From the NCBI GenBank assembly GCA_022572865.1, contig JACZVB010000144.1:1-5127 (forward strand): a DNA stretch of 5,127 bases, written 5' to 3'. The notes below the pieces were generated by a model. It saw only the letters and a list, made by a program, of their open reading frames with translations, was not told the DNA's origin and searched no databases. Position numbers and translations under genes: made by a program. The stretch comes from Chloroflexota bacterium. GTDB taxonomy: Bacteria; Chloroflexota; Dehalococcoidia; Plut-88900. This document shows positions 1 to 5,080 of this stretch, piece by piece. The first letter of the stretch is position 1. The number at the start of each line of letters is the position of its first letter.

Positions 1-852
1 ACGCAGGCCCGTGGGCGGCATGGAGGGCTGGGCAGGAATGTTCAGGTAGCCGAAGGACTCTACCGCCAGTTTCACCGCGTTGAGCCAGCCGCTTTGCTTG
101 ACGGACTTGGCGAAGGAGTCGCTGTGGCGAACGCCGTTGTGGTTGGTGAACCCGGCGTCCACGGCCTTTCGTCGAAGCTCTAGGATCTGCTCCATGGGGG
201 CGACGCCCTTGGGACAGACCTGGACGCACTCGAAGCAGTGGGTGCAGTCCCAGATGCCTCCCACCTGGACCAGTTTGCGGAGCCGATCTTTATTTGAGTC
301 GTCCCGGGGGTCGTCGACGAAGCGAAGGGCCTTGGCGAGGGCGGCGGGCCCCAGGAATCTCTTATCGACCTCAAGGACGGTGCAGTCGGAGACACATGCG
401 CCGCACATTATGCAGCCCGTGACCTGGTTGAGGCCCAGCATGGCGGAGTTGTCCACGATGTATTCCTGCTCGGGTGGCGGGCCCTGGGGTTCGAGCCAGG
501 GCGTCACATCCCTTATCTTGTCCCAGAACAGCTTGAAGTCGACCACCAGGTCTTTGAGCACGGGCATGTTGCCCGGGGGCTCTATCAGGATGGTATCGGT
601 CCGGGCCAGGGCGTCGGTGATCTTGGTGTTGCAGGCCAGCGTGGCGTGGCCGTTGATTCTCATGGTACAGGACCCGCATATGGCGCTTCGGCATGAGCAG
701 CGCATGGCCAGGGAGTCGTCCTGGTACTCCCGGATGCGGATGAGGGCGTCGAGGACCATCTCGTGGTCCTGGCACTCGACTGAGAAGTCCTGGTAGTAAG
801 AGCCGTCCTGGGCCTCGGGGTTGAAGCGTTTGACCTTAAGTTTGACTTCCAT
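1..852 (-). CDS. sdhB: Succinate dehydrogenase/fumarate reductase iron-sulfur subunit (3' end beyond window)
   Basis: This is the electron-transfer subunit that carries electrons between the SdhA flavin and the membrane quinone site. From the ATG at 852 the frame is open for 284 codons to the window edge, so the C-terminus is missing. A plant-type [2Fe-2S] motif is seen at C54-x4-C59-x2-C62-x11-C74, then C147-x2-C150-x2-C153-x3-C157, then C203-x2-C206-x2-C209-x3-C213 followed by PKG. E. coli SdhB and FrdB are about 240 residues, so this protein is clearly longer. Its tail (GVRHSDSF near 240-247, SGWLN at 254-258) resembles SdhB of SdhE-type enzymes and HdrC-like proteins. C206 adds a fourth ligand to the last cluster. 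The start has AAGGAA (861-866) 8 bases upstream and lies 23 bases after the sdhA stop, so the two genes are co-transcribed. Whether the enzyme runs as dehydrogenase or fumarate reductase cannot be told. The family call is very sure. Confidence 0.95.
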   Translation of the reverse strand, partial: MEVKLKVKRFNPEAQDGSYYQDFSVECQDHEMVLDALIRIREYQDDSLAMRCSCRSAICGSCTMRINGHATLACNTKITDALARTDTILIEPPGNMPVLKDLVVDFKLFWDKIRDVTPWLEPQGPPPEQEYIVDNSAMLGLNQVTGCIMCGACVSDCTVLEVDKRFLGPAALAKALRFVDDPRDDSNKDRLRKLVQVGGIWDCTHCFECVQVCPKGVAPMEQILELRRKAVDAGFTNHNGVRHSDSFAKSVKQSGWLNAVKLAVESFGYLNIPAQPSMPPTGLR

Positions 853-875
853 ATAGAGAGTTCCTTGGGTGAGGG

Positions 876-2573
876 CTAGTACTTTCGTTCCTGGGGCTGC
901 CAGCGGGTGATGGTCACGGGGGAGTGATCTATGCGCGGCTCATCCGGCTGATAGTAGGCCAGGATGTGCTTCAGCCAATTCTCATCGTCCCGCTCCGGGT
1001 AGTCGAGCCGGGTGTGGGCCCCCCTGCTCTCCTTGCGATCCAGGGCGCTGGCAACTATGGCCTCAGCGCAGTCGATCATATAGCCCAACTCCAGGACAAA
1101 GAGGAGGCTGGAGTTGTACACGCGTCCCCTGTCCTGGACAGCCACTTTACCATAACGTTCTTTGAGCTCGGCTACCTTGGTCTGGGTCTCCAGCATCCCT
1201 TCTTCGTCCCTGAATACCGCTACGTTCTTGTGCATGGACTGGCCCAACTCCAGTCTCATCTTGGCCGCCACATCGCCGTTTGCCTCTCGGCTCAAAATCT
1301 CCTGGATCCTCTTTTCCTCGTCTGATTGAACGGCCTCTGACAGCCTGAGCAGCTCGATGTTCTTGGCGTACTGGGCGGCGTCTGACCCTGCTCGCCTGCC
1401 GAAGATTACGGTCTCCAGGAGGGAGTTGGCCCCCAGCCTGTTGCCCCCGTGTAGGCTGATGCAGGCGCACTCACCGGCGGCGTACAGGCCGAGAACGGAG
1501 GTCTTGCCCTCCACATCGGTCTTGATGCCCCCCATCTGATAGTGCATCCCGGGCACAATGGGGATCGGATCATCGACGATGTCGACGCCGGAGAACTGGA
1601 TACCCAGGTCCCTGACCTGAGAGAGGCGCTCCATTATCATCTCGCGGCCCAGGTGCCGGCAGTCCAGGAGGATGGCGCCGTTGACCCCCCGCCCCTCGTC
1701 GATCTCCACCCGCTCGGCCCTGGATACTACGTCTCTGGATGCCAGCTCCATCGCGTTGGGGGCATGATATGGATTCCGGGGGTTGCCCATGAACCGCTCG
1801 CCCTCGGAGTTGATGAGATAGGCCCCATCGCCCCGGGCCGCCTCGGACAGCAGGGCGCCGTTGGAGGGGAGGGTGGTGGGGTGGTACTGGACCATCTCCA
1901 TGTCCATCAGGGGTGCACCGACCCTGTATGCCAGGCTGATACCATCGCCGGTGCAGATGAGGGCGTTGGTGCTGGGTTCGTAGACCCGACCCAGGCCACC
2001 GCTAGCCATTATGACGGCCTTGGCCTGGATGGCCTCCATCTTGCCGGAGAGCATGTCTATGGCCACGGCCCCGCGGCATGCGCCGTCGTCCATAATCAGG
2101 GAGGTGACGAACCACTCCTCATAAACATATATCTGCGCCTTCATGAGCTGCTCGTACATCACGTGAAGGATGGCCTGACCGGTGATGTCGGCAACGAAGA
2201 AGGTGCGGGCGAAGCTGGCCCCACCGAAGCTGCGGGCCCCGAGGCGGCCCCGCTCGTCCCGGTTGAAGATAACGCCCATGTGTTCCAGCTCAATCAGCTC
2301 GTCGGGCGCCTCCCGGGCCATGATCTCGATGGCGTCCTGGTCTCCCAGATAATCGCTGCCCTTGACGGTGTCGAAGGCGTGGGACTCCCAGGTGTCCTCG
2401 GCCCCCTCCTCGGGCATAGCAGCGTTGATGCCGCCCTGCGCGGCGTTGGAGTGGCTGCGGACGGGGTGTACCTTTGATATGACGCCAACGCTGGCCCCCT
2501 GCCGGTGGGCCTCCAGGGCCGCTCTCATGCCGGCCAGGCCCGCGCCGATGACCAGAATATCGTGTTGGGGCAA
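876..2573 (-). CDS. sdhA: Succinate dehydrogenase/fumarate reductase flavoprotein subunit, TTG start
   Basis: This is the catalytic flavoprotein that interconverts succinate and fumarate on the cytoplasmic side of the membrane complex. It is 565 residues from the chosen TTG start, a normal family length. Visible in TTG numbering: the dinucleotide-binding GAGLAG (10-15), the [10 protein letters not shown] segment with H41 as the expected covalent FAD histidine, HPTTLP with H231 and E244, R280 in ASRDVV (equivalent of the E. coli SdhA proton-shuttle Arg286), H344 in MHYQMGG, and R379 in GGNRLGANS. The C-terminal ESRGAH and DDENWLKH signatures are also present. All main catalytic residues are retained. 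An in-frame ATG at 2621 would add 16 residues, but it has no Shine-Dalgarno and lies upstream of the predicted transcription start. The TTG has GGAGGAG just before it and starts directly at the Rossmann strand. sdhB follows after 23 bases. Confidence 0.96.
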   Translation of the reverse strand: MPQHDILVIGAGLAGMRAALEAHRQGASVGVISKVHPVRSHSNAAQGGINAAMPEEGAEDTWESHAFDTVKGSDYLGDQDAIEIMAREAPDELIELEHMGVIFNRDERGRLGARSFGGASFARTFFVADITGQAILHVMYEQLMKAQIYVYEEWFVTSLIMDDGACRGAVAIDMLSGKMEAIQAKAVIMASGGLGRVYEPSTNALICTGDGISLAYRVGAPLMDMEMVQYHPTTLPSNGALLSEAARGDGAYLINSEGERFMGNPRNPYHAPNAMELASRDVVSRAERVEIDEGRGVNGAILLDCRHLGREMIMERLSQVRDLGIQFSGVDIVDDPIPIVPGMHYQMGGIKTDVEGKTSVLGLYAAGECACISLHGGNRLGANSLLETVIFGRRAGSDAAQYAKNIELLRLSEAVQSDEEKRIQEILSREANGDVAAKMRLELGQSMHKNVAVFRDEEGMLETQTKVAELKERYGKVAVQDRGRVYNSSLLFVLELGYMIDCAEAIVASALDRKESRGAHTRLDYPERDDENWLKHILAYYQPDEPRIDHSPVTITRWQPQERKY

Positions 2574-2575
2574 GT

Positions 2576-2582
2576 CTCCTCC
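2576..2582 (-). promoter_or_regulatory. Ribosome binding site that selects the sdhA TTG start
   Basis: Read on the minus strand, GGAGGAG ends two bases before the TTG at 2573 (four bases if the core is taken as GGAGG). The spacing is a little short but the match to the anti-Shine-Dalgarno is strong. The alternative ATG at 2621 is preceded by an AT-rich stretch with no comparable purine run. Confidence 0.6.
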
Positions 2583-2611
2583 AAGGCCTCGTGAGTCGGG
2601 GCGACGGGCCA

Positions 2612-2640
2612 AGTGTAGCATTTCACTATCTAACTGACAA
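2612..2640 (-). promoter_or_regulatory. Sigma-70-like promoter of sdhAB
   Basis: On the minus strand, TTGTCA (2640-2635, 5/6 match to -35) and TACACT (2617-2612, 4/6 match to -10) are separated by exactly 17 bases. Transcription should start near 2605, about 30 bases upstream of the TTG start of sdhA and inside the 16-codon extension implied by the ATG at 2621. It therefore independently favours the TTG start. It stands back to back with the aroF promoters. Predicted by eye only. Confidence 0.5.
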
Positions 2641-2679
2641 GGATGACGGAGGGGGTGAGGCGGGCTGATTTATCGTCGA

Positions 2680-2708
2680 TTGACAGGCTTTCTTCCAGGG
2701 AAGATAAT
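2680..2708 (+). promoter_or_regulatory. Upstream promoter P1 of the aroF leader transcript
   Basis: TTGACA (2680-2685, perfect -35) and GATAAT (2703-2708, 5/6 match to -10) are separated by 17 bases, which is close to an ideal sigma-70 promoter. Short inverted repeats overlap it: ATCG-T-CGAT at 2672-2680 on the -35, TCTTCC/GGAAGA at 2691-2704 within the spacer, and ATAA-TCG-TTAT at 2704-2714 on the -10. One of these could be a repressor site, but that is a guess. Expected start is near 2715. Confidence 0.6.
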
Positions 2709-2752
2709 CGTTATACATGTAAGCCCGCAGATGATTTGAGGGTTGTTATCCA

Positions 2753-2782
2753 TTGACAGGGGCCGGCGGGTTATGCTAAAAA
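2753..2782 (+). promoter_or_regulatory. Downstream promoter P2 of the aroF leader transcript
   Basis: A perfect TTGACA (2753-2758) is followed after 18 bases by TAAAAA (2777-2782, 4/6 match to -10). The -35 lies exactly 73 bases after that of P1. Transcription would start near 2790, about 55 bases before the leader peptide ATG. It is weaker than P1 by consensus. Confidence 0.5.
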
Positions 2783-2844
2783 TAGGGTAATAGGAGACAC
2801 GGGTAGAATAGCCAAGAGATTTCAGGCAGGTGGTTTCAGATCAG

Positions 2845-2964
2845 ATGATAGGTCAGCGGGAAAATATCTCTTCTCATCCGGCTTTAGGGTCCGACATCAG
2901 CGGGTTCTATTCCTGGTATTTTTTCTTTACTCACAGCGGTATGGGAGGGATGGCTGACAGCTAG
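2845..2964 (+). CDS. Aromatic-rich leader peptide of the aroF attenuator, 39 aa
   Basis: This short frame runs from ATG (2845) to TAG (2962-2964). Codons 21-28 (2905-2928) read Phe-Tyr-Ser-Trp-Tyr-Phe-Phe-Phe, so seven of eight residues are aromatic and all three aromatic amino acids are included. The remainder is unremarkable (MIGQREN at the start, MGGMADS at the end). It lies between promoter P2 and the terminator in front of the DAHP synthase gene. The inferred role is as a translation sensor: slow decoding of the aromatic codons when charged tRNA-Phe, tRNA-Tyr or tRNA-Trp is short would change the fold of the downstream RNA. The ribosome site is weak (AGGTGG at 2828-2833, 11 bases before ATG). 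A GTG at 2830 in the same frame is an alternative start. The peptide itself probably has no function after synthesis. Confidence 0.8.
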   Translation: MIGQRENISSHPALGSDISGFYSWYFFFTHSGMGGMADS

Positions 2965-3003
2965 TTTCAGGTAAATAAGCCAGGCAAATGCAAGACCCTC
3001 CCA
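2942..3003 (+). promoter_or_regulatory. Antiterminator pairing of the aroF attenuator
   Basis: TGGGAGGG at 2942-2949 is perfectly complementary to CCCTCCCA at 2996-3003, whose CCCTCCC part is the 5' arm of the terminator. GGGAGGG therefore occurs twice, at 2943-2949 and as the terminator 3' arm at 3007-3013, and both copies compete for one partner. A ribosome stalled on codons 2905-2928 would leave 2943-2949 free, allowing antitermination. A ribosome that reaches the stop at 2962-2964 would cover most of it, letting the terminator form. A possible segment that hides 2943-2949 in the absence of translation is weak (CATCC 2875-2879 with GGATG 2948-2952, or CAGC 2934-2937 with GCTG 2953-2956). 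Confidence 0.75.
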
Positions 3004-3019
3004 ACCGGGAGGGTTTTTT
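2995..3019 (+). terminator. Intrinsic terminator of the aroF attenuator
   Basis: CCCTCCC (2996-3002), loop AACC and GGGAGGG (3007-3013) form a perfect 7-bp GC-rich stem, extendable by A2995-T3014, followed directly by TTTTTT (3014-3019). It ends seven bases before the aroF ATG, so transcripts that stop here do not include aroF. This is a canonical Rho-independent terminator placed inside a leader rather than after a gene. Confidence 0.85.
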
Positions 3020-3025
3020 AGTTGT

Positions 3026-3919
3026 ATGCAAAAAAAGGGGGAAGACGTGCTACACGCAAACAAGAATAAACAGGTTGGGAGTAATGGGCGTGTCCATGCC
3101 AGGGACTGTGAGACCAAGGTCAGGGTTGGAGACATAGAGTTCGGCGGGCGGCGGGTCGTTATGATGGTGGGCCCCTGTGCCGTCGAAAGTCGGGGGCAGA
3201 TCCTGGAGACGGCCGCGGCGGTGAAAGAGGCCGGATTCCCCATCCTTCGAGGAGGGGCCTTCAAACCCCGGACCTCGCCCGAGAGCTTCCAGGGGCTGCA
3301 CCACGAGGGCCTTCAACTCCTGCGCGAGGCCAGAGGTAGCACAGGCCTGATGGTGGTCACGGAGGTGATGTCGGAGATGGATGTGGACGCCGTTGCGAGT
3401 TGTGCCGACATCTTGCAGATAGGGGCCCGCACCATGCAGGCCTATCGTTTATTGGAGGCGGTGGCCGAGACCGGTAAGCCGGTGCTTCTGAAAAGGGGGC
3501 TCTCGGCGACCATCAATGAGTGGCTTTTGGCTGCGGAGTACATCCTCAAACGGGGCAATCCAAACGTGATCCTTTGCGAGCGGGGTATCCGGGGTTTCGA
3601 TTCGAATTACACGCGGAACGTTTTAGACCTGACGGCGGTCCAGGTCGTCAAGAGGGAGTCATGTCTTCCGGTGATCGTGGATCCGAGCCACGGCACGGGT
3701 CGCGCGGACATGGTGATCCCCATGGCCCGGGCGGCTATTGCCGCGGGCGCGGACGGCCTATTGATAGAGACCCATCCGAATCCGGCGACTGCCCTGTGCG
3801 ACGGGGCTCAGTCGATCCCCACCTCTCAGCTTCGCTACCTTGGAGCAGAGGTGGAGAAGATAGCGAACGCAGTGGACCGCACTATCCATCCGATTCCGGT
3901 GTCAACCGCCGTGATGTGA
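3026..3919 (+). CDS. aroF: 3-deoxy-7-phosphoheptulonate (DAHP) synthase, class I-beta, short form
   Basis: This enzyme condenses phosphoenolpyruvate with erythrose 4-phosphate, the first step of the shikimate pathway to Phe, Tyr and Trp. It is 297 residues from the ATG. Motifs seen: GPCAVES (49-55), the substrate-binding [12 protein letters not shown] (74-85), QIGARTMQ (131-138), KPVLLKRG (151-158), CERGIR (184-189), DPSHGTGR (219-226) and IETHPNP (247-253). Predicted metal ligands are C51, H222, E248 and D259, with spacing that follows the Thermotoga maritima enzyme. Only about 40 residues precede the GPC strand, so the N-terminal ferredoxin-like or chorismate mutase domain that gives feedback control in many relatives appears absent. 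The ATG has only GGGAGGG (3007-3013) 12 bases upstream. The in-frame GTG at 3047, after AGGGGGA (3036-3042), is a serious alternative and gives 290 residues. The gene seems to be transcribed alone, under the leader attenuator. Confidence 0.95.
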   Translation: MQKKGEDVLHANKNKQVGSNGRVHARDCETKVRVGDIEFGGRRVVMMVGPCAVESRGQILETAAAVKEAGFPILRGGAFKPRTSPESFQGLHHEGLQLLREARGSTGLMVVTEVMSEMDVDAVASCADILQIGARTMQAYRLLEAVAETGKPVLLKRGLSATINEWLLAAEYILKRGNPNVILCERGIRGFDSNYTRNVLDLTAVQVVKRESCLPVIVDPSHGTGRADMVIPMARAAIAAGADGLLIETHPNPATALCDGAQSIPTSQLRYLGAEVEKIANAVDRTIHPIPVSTAVM

Positions 3920-3954
3920 GGGTGTTTAATAGCAGTTGCAACCATCCCCCTGTA

Positions 3955-3980
3955 TCCCCCTTCCTTTTCTGGAAGGGGGA
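3955..3980. repeat. Strong C/G hairpin after aroF
   Basis: A perfect 10-bp stem (3955-3964 with 3971-3980) encloses a 6-base loop TTTTCT, starting 36 bases after the aroF stop. The transcript would fold strongly here and could protect the 3' end or slow polymerase. No T tract follows on either strand, so it is not a canonical intrinsic terminator. The same structure recurs in copy B at 4959-4985. Confidence 0.65.
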
Positions 3981-3994
3981 ATAAAATAGGTTTG

Positions 3995-4050
3995 GTCCCG
4001 ATACTCGGGACAAACCCCCGGCAATCCCGACAAGTCCCGAGTATCGGGAC
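3995..4050. repeat. Two inverted copies of a 17-nt palindrome-like unit
   Basis: GTCCCGA-TAC-TCGGGAC (3995-4011) and GTCCCGA-GTA-TCGGGAC (4034-4050) are exact reverse complements of each other, and each is itself a 7-bp hairpin with a 3-base loop. Related units occur at 4211-4227 and 4998-5015, so the motif GTCCCGA-N3/4-TCGGGA(C) appears four times between genes in this window. Confidence 0.75.
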
Positions 4051-4116
4051 AAGCCGGGACTACACTCCCCGTTTGGAGGAGCTTCTTAAACGGTCTCGTA
4101 ATGTCACCCGCTAAAC

Positions 4117-4152
4117 CAGAGGGGGTAGATTCAGAAACCCTCACCCCCTCTG
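4117..4152. repeat. Perfect 10-bp inverted repeat
   Basis: CAGAGGGGGT (4117-4126) and ACCCCCTCTG (4143-4152) are exact inverted copies around a 16-base loop. It sits between repeat copies A and C in the convergent space between aroF and the Nudix gene. There is no T tract, and its function is unknown. Confidence 0.6.
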
Positions 4153-4240
4153 TCCCCCTCCGGCAAGCTCAGGGCATGCTTGGGAGGGAGAGGGGGAGAA
4201 AATAAATATGGTCCCGATAAGTCGGGATTGGAATCCCCCC
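4153..4240 (+). repeat. Partial or divergent copy C of the modular repeat
   Basis: The same module order as copies A and B is seen: a C-rich/G-rich hairpin (TCCCCCTC 4153-4160 with GAGGGGGA 4190-4197), an A/T spacer (AAAATAAA, 4199-4206), a TCCCGA/TCGGGA hairpin (4212-4227) and a final C-run (4234-4240). The hairpin loop is enlarged by an insertion holding CAAGC/GCTTG (4164-4182) and CTCAGGGCA. The outer blocks of A and B are missing, so this is a degraded or composite copy. Confidence 0.5.
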
Positions 4241-4260
4241 GAATGGGACGGGAGGATACT

Positions 4261-4342
4261 CTTCGATAGACTCAGGCAGCCCCCCAACCCCCCGGCGCTT
4301 CGTCAGGCTCAGGGCAGGCAGGACAGGCAAGCTCACCACGAA
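4261..4342 (+). repeat. CTTCG...CTCAGGGCAGG-type short repeats
   Basis: CTTCG followed by CTCAGGCAG (4261-4279) and CTTCG followed by CAGGCTCAGGGCAGGC (4298-4319) are two related direct repeats. A third core, AAGCTCAGGGCA, lies in copy C (4165-4176), and an opposite-facing GACAGGCAAGCTCACCACGA follows at 4322-4341. They resemble a degenerate dispersed motif seen between genes in various bacteria (from memory, not searched). No gene is seen in 3920-4359. Confidence 0.4.
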
Positions 4343-4359
4343 CAGGGACGCAGCAGGAT

Positions 4360-4902
4360 TCACTTTGTTTCGTCCTTAGTGCGCATCAGGTAGAGAAGCA
4401 GTCCGGCGACGCTCTTGGCATCGCCGATCTCCTGTGCCTGGATCATCTGGAGGACCTGGTCCCGGGACACGGGTACGACGGTGATGTCCTCGTCGTCGTC
4501 ACCCTCCAACGGGTCGTAGGTGAGGTCTGTGGCGAAGAACAGGTGGTTGAACTCGGTGCAGAAGCCGGGGGTGCTGTAGAAGGAGTAGGCTAGTTCTAGG
4601 GCGCCGGCCCTGAAGCCGGTCTCCTCCCTGAGCTCCCTCTGTGCGGCCTCTTCCGGGCTCTCCCCGGGCCTGATGCCACCGGCGGGGGTCTCGAGAAGCT
4701 CTCTGCCGGCGGGGGTACGGTACTGCCGCACCAGGAGCACTCTATCGTCGTTGTCCACCGCCAGGATATGGACCACCTCCGAGTGCTCCACTATCTCTCG
4801 CTCGGTGCGGCGGCCATCGGGTAGCTCTACCGTATCGATCCTAAGATTGATTACCTTTCCCCTGTAAAGGGTCTTGCTCTTTACTCTTTTCTCTGCTGGC
4901 AT
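4360..4902 (-). CDS. nudF: Nudix hydrolase, ADP-ribose pyrophosphatase type
   Basis: This is a 180-residue cytoplasmic enzyme expected to cleave ADP-ribose and similar nucleotide sugars to AMP plus a sugar phosphate using Mg2+. The Nudix box GX5EX7REUXEEXGU is complete at residues 75-97, with E90, E93 and E94 in RELREETGF. The TPG at 111-113, with the proline 15 residues after the box, is the mark of the ADP-ribose subgroup. The N-terminal RGKVINLRIDTVELPDG (14-30) and the late GDAKS segment also match NudF-like proteins such as that of Bacillus subtilis, and the length is typical. No clear Shine-Dalgarno precedes the ATG, so it may be leaderless or weakly translated. The gene converges on aroF and stands alone in this window, with repeat elements on both sides. 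The substrate is inferred from the subgroup motif, not proven. Confidence 0.92.
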   Translation of the reverse strand: MPAEKRVKSKTLYRGKVINLRIDTVELPDGRRTEREIVEHSEVVHILAVDNDDRVLLVRQYRTPAGRELLETPAGGIRPGESPEEAAQRELREETGFRAGALELAYSFYSTPGFCTEFNHLFFATDLTYDPLEGDDDEDITVVPVSRDQVLQMIQAQEIGDAKSVAGLLLYLMRTKDETK

Positions 4903-4926
4903 TTTCGATTAGTTAGGTAAGGGACT

Positions 4927-5080
4927 GTTTAGCAACGGTTTCGACCATCCCCCCTTGGTCCCCCCTTCCTGCCAGGAAGGGGGGATAAAATGAGTGTGTC
5001 CCGATTTGTCGGGACGCACCCCCGGTCCAGACTCGGCGTCGGGGCACTTCCCGCTCTATAGGACTTATTAAACGGCCTCG
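4927..5080 (+). repeat. Intergenic modular repeat, copy B
   Basis: Same direction and block order as copy A: TGTTTA (4926-4931), ACCATCCCCCC (4944-4954), a 12-bp hairpin TCCCCCCTTCCT/AGGAAGGGGGGA (4959-4985, loop GCC), ATAAAAT (4985-4991), a GTGTGTCCCGA/TCGGGACGCAC hairpin (4994-5019, one G-T pair), ACCCCCGG (5018-5025) and TTAAACGGCCTCG (5068-5080). Copy B lacks the second inverted palindrome unit of copy A. The stems differ in sequence from copy A but stay paired. From 5081 to 5127 nothing recognisable is seen. Confidence 0.7.

Larger units (their letters stand above)
3924..4098 (+). repeat. Intergenic modular repeat, copy A
   Basis: This segment matches 4927-5080 in block order: TGTTTA (3923-3928), ACCATCCCCC (3941-3950), a hairpin TCCCCCTTCC/GGAAGGGGGA (3955-3980), ATAAAAT (3981-3987), a GTCCCGA/TCGGGAC hairpin (3995-4011), ACCCCCGG (4014-4021) and TTAAACGGTCTCG (4086-4098). 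The ends are loosely inverted: GTTTAATAGC at 3924-3933 resembles the reverse complement of GCTTCTTAAAC at 4081-4091. It is non-coding and could be a MITE-like or REP-like element. It fills the space after aroF. Confidence 0.7.

Noticed and set aside
80..796. 238-codon plus-strand frame
   Set aside because: It is antisense to sdhB, whose minus frame holds all cluster motifs; its translation is low-complexity and Ser/Arg-rich.
1542..2477. Long 311-codon plus-strand frame
   Set aside because: It lies wholly antisense to sdhA, has no recognisable domain, and arises from the GC-rich codon bias of the real gene.
2574..2621. ATG at 2621 as sdhA start
   Set aside because: It has no Shine-Dalgarno, the extension is not part of the conserved fold, and a good promoter places the transcript start downstream of it.
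2790..3020. T-box riboswitch in the aroF leader
   Set aside because: The length and terminator would fit, but no T-box sequence (TGG-ACCGCG type) or stem I signature is seen, and the aromatic codon frame explains the leader better.
2884..3316. Minus-strand frames over the aroF leader and gene start
   Set aside because: They oppose the leader peptide, the terminator and the conserved GPC region of aroF, and no domain is visible.
3955..3980. Intrinsic terminator after aroF
   Set aside because: The stem is strong but no T tract follows on either strand, and the same hairpin occurs in copy B as part of the repeat.
3520..3984. 154-codon plus-strand frame overlapping aroF
   Set aside because: It is an out-of-frame shadow of aroF with a Gly/Arg/Ser-rich product and runs into repeat A.
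3924..5080. CRISPR array
   Set aside because: There are only a few units, with irregular spacing, variable sequence and a whole gene between the copies.
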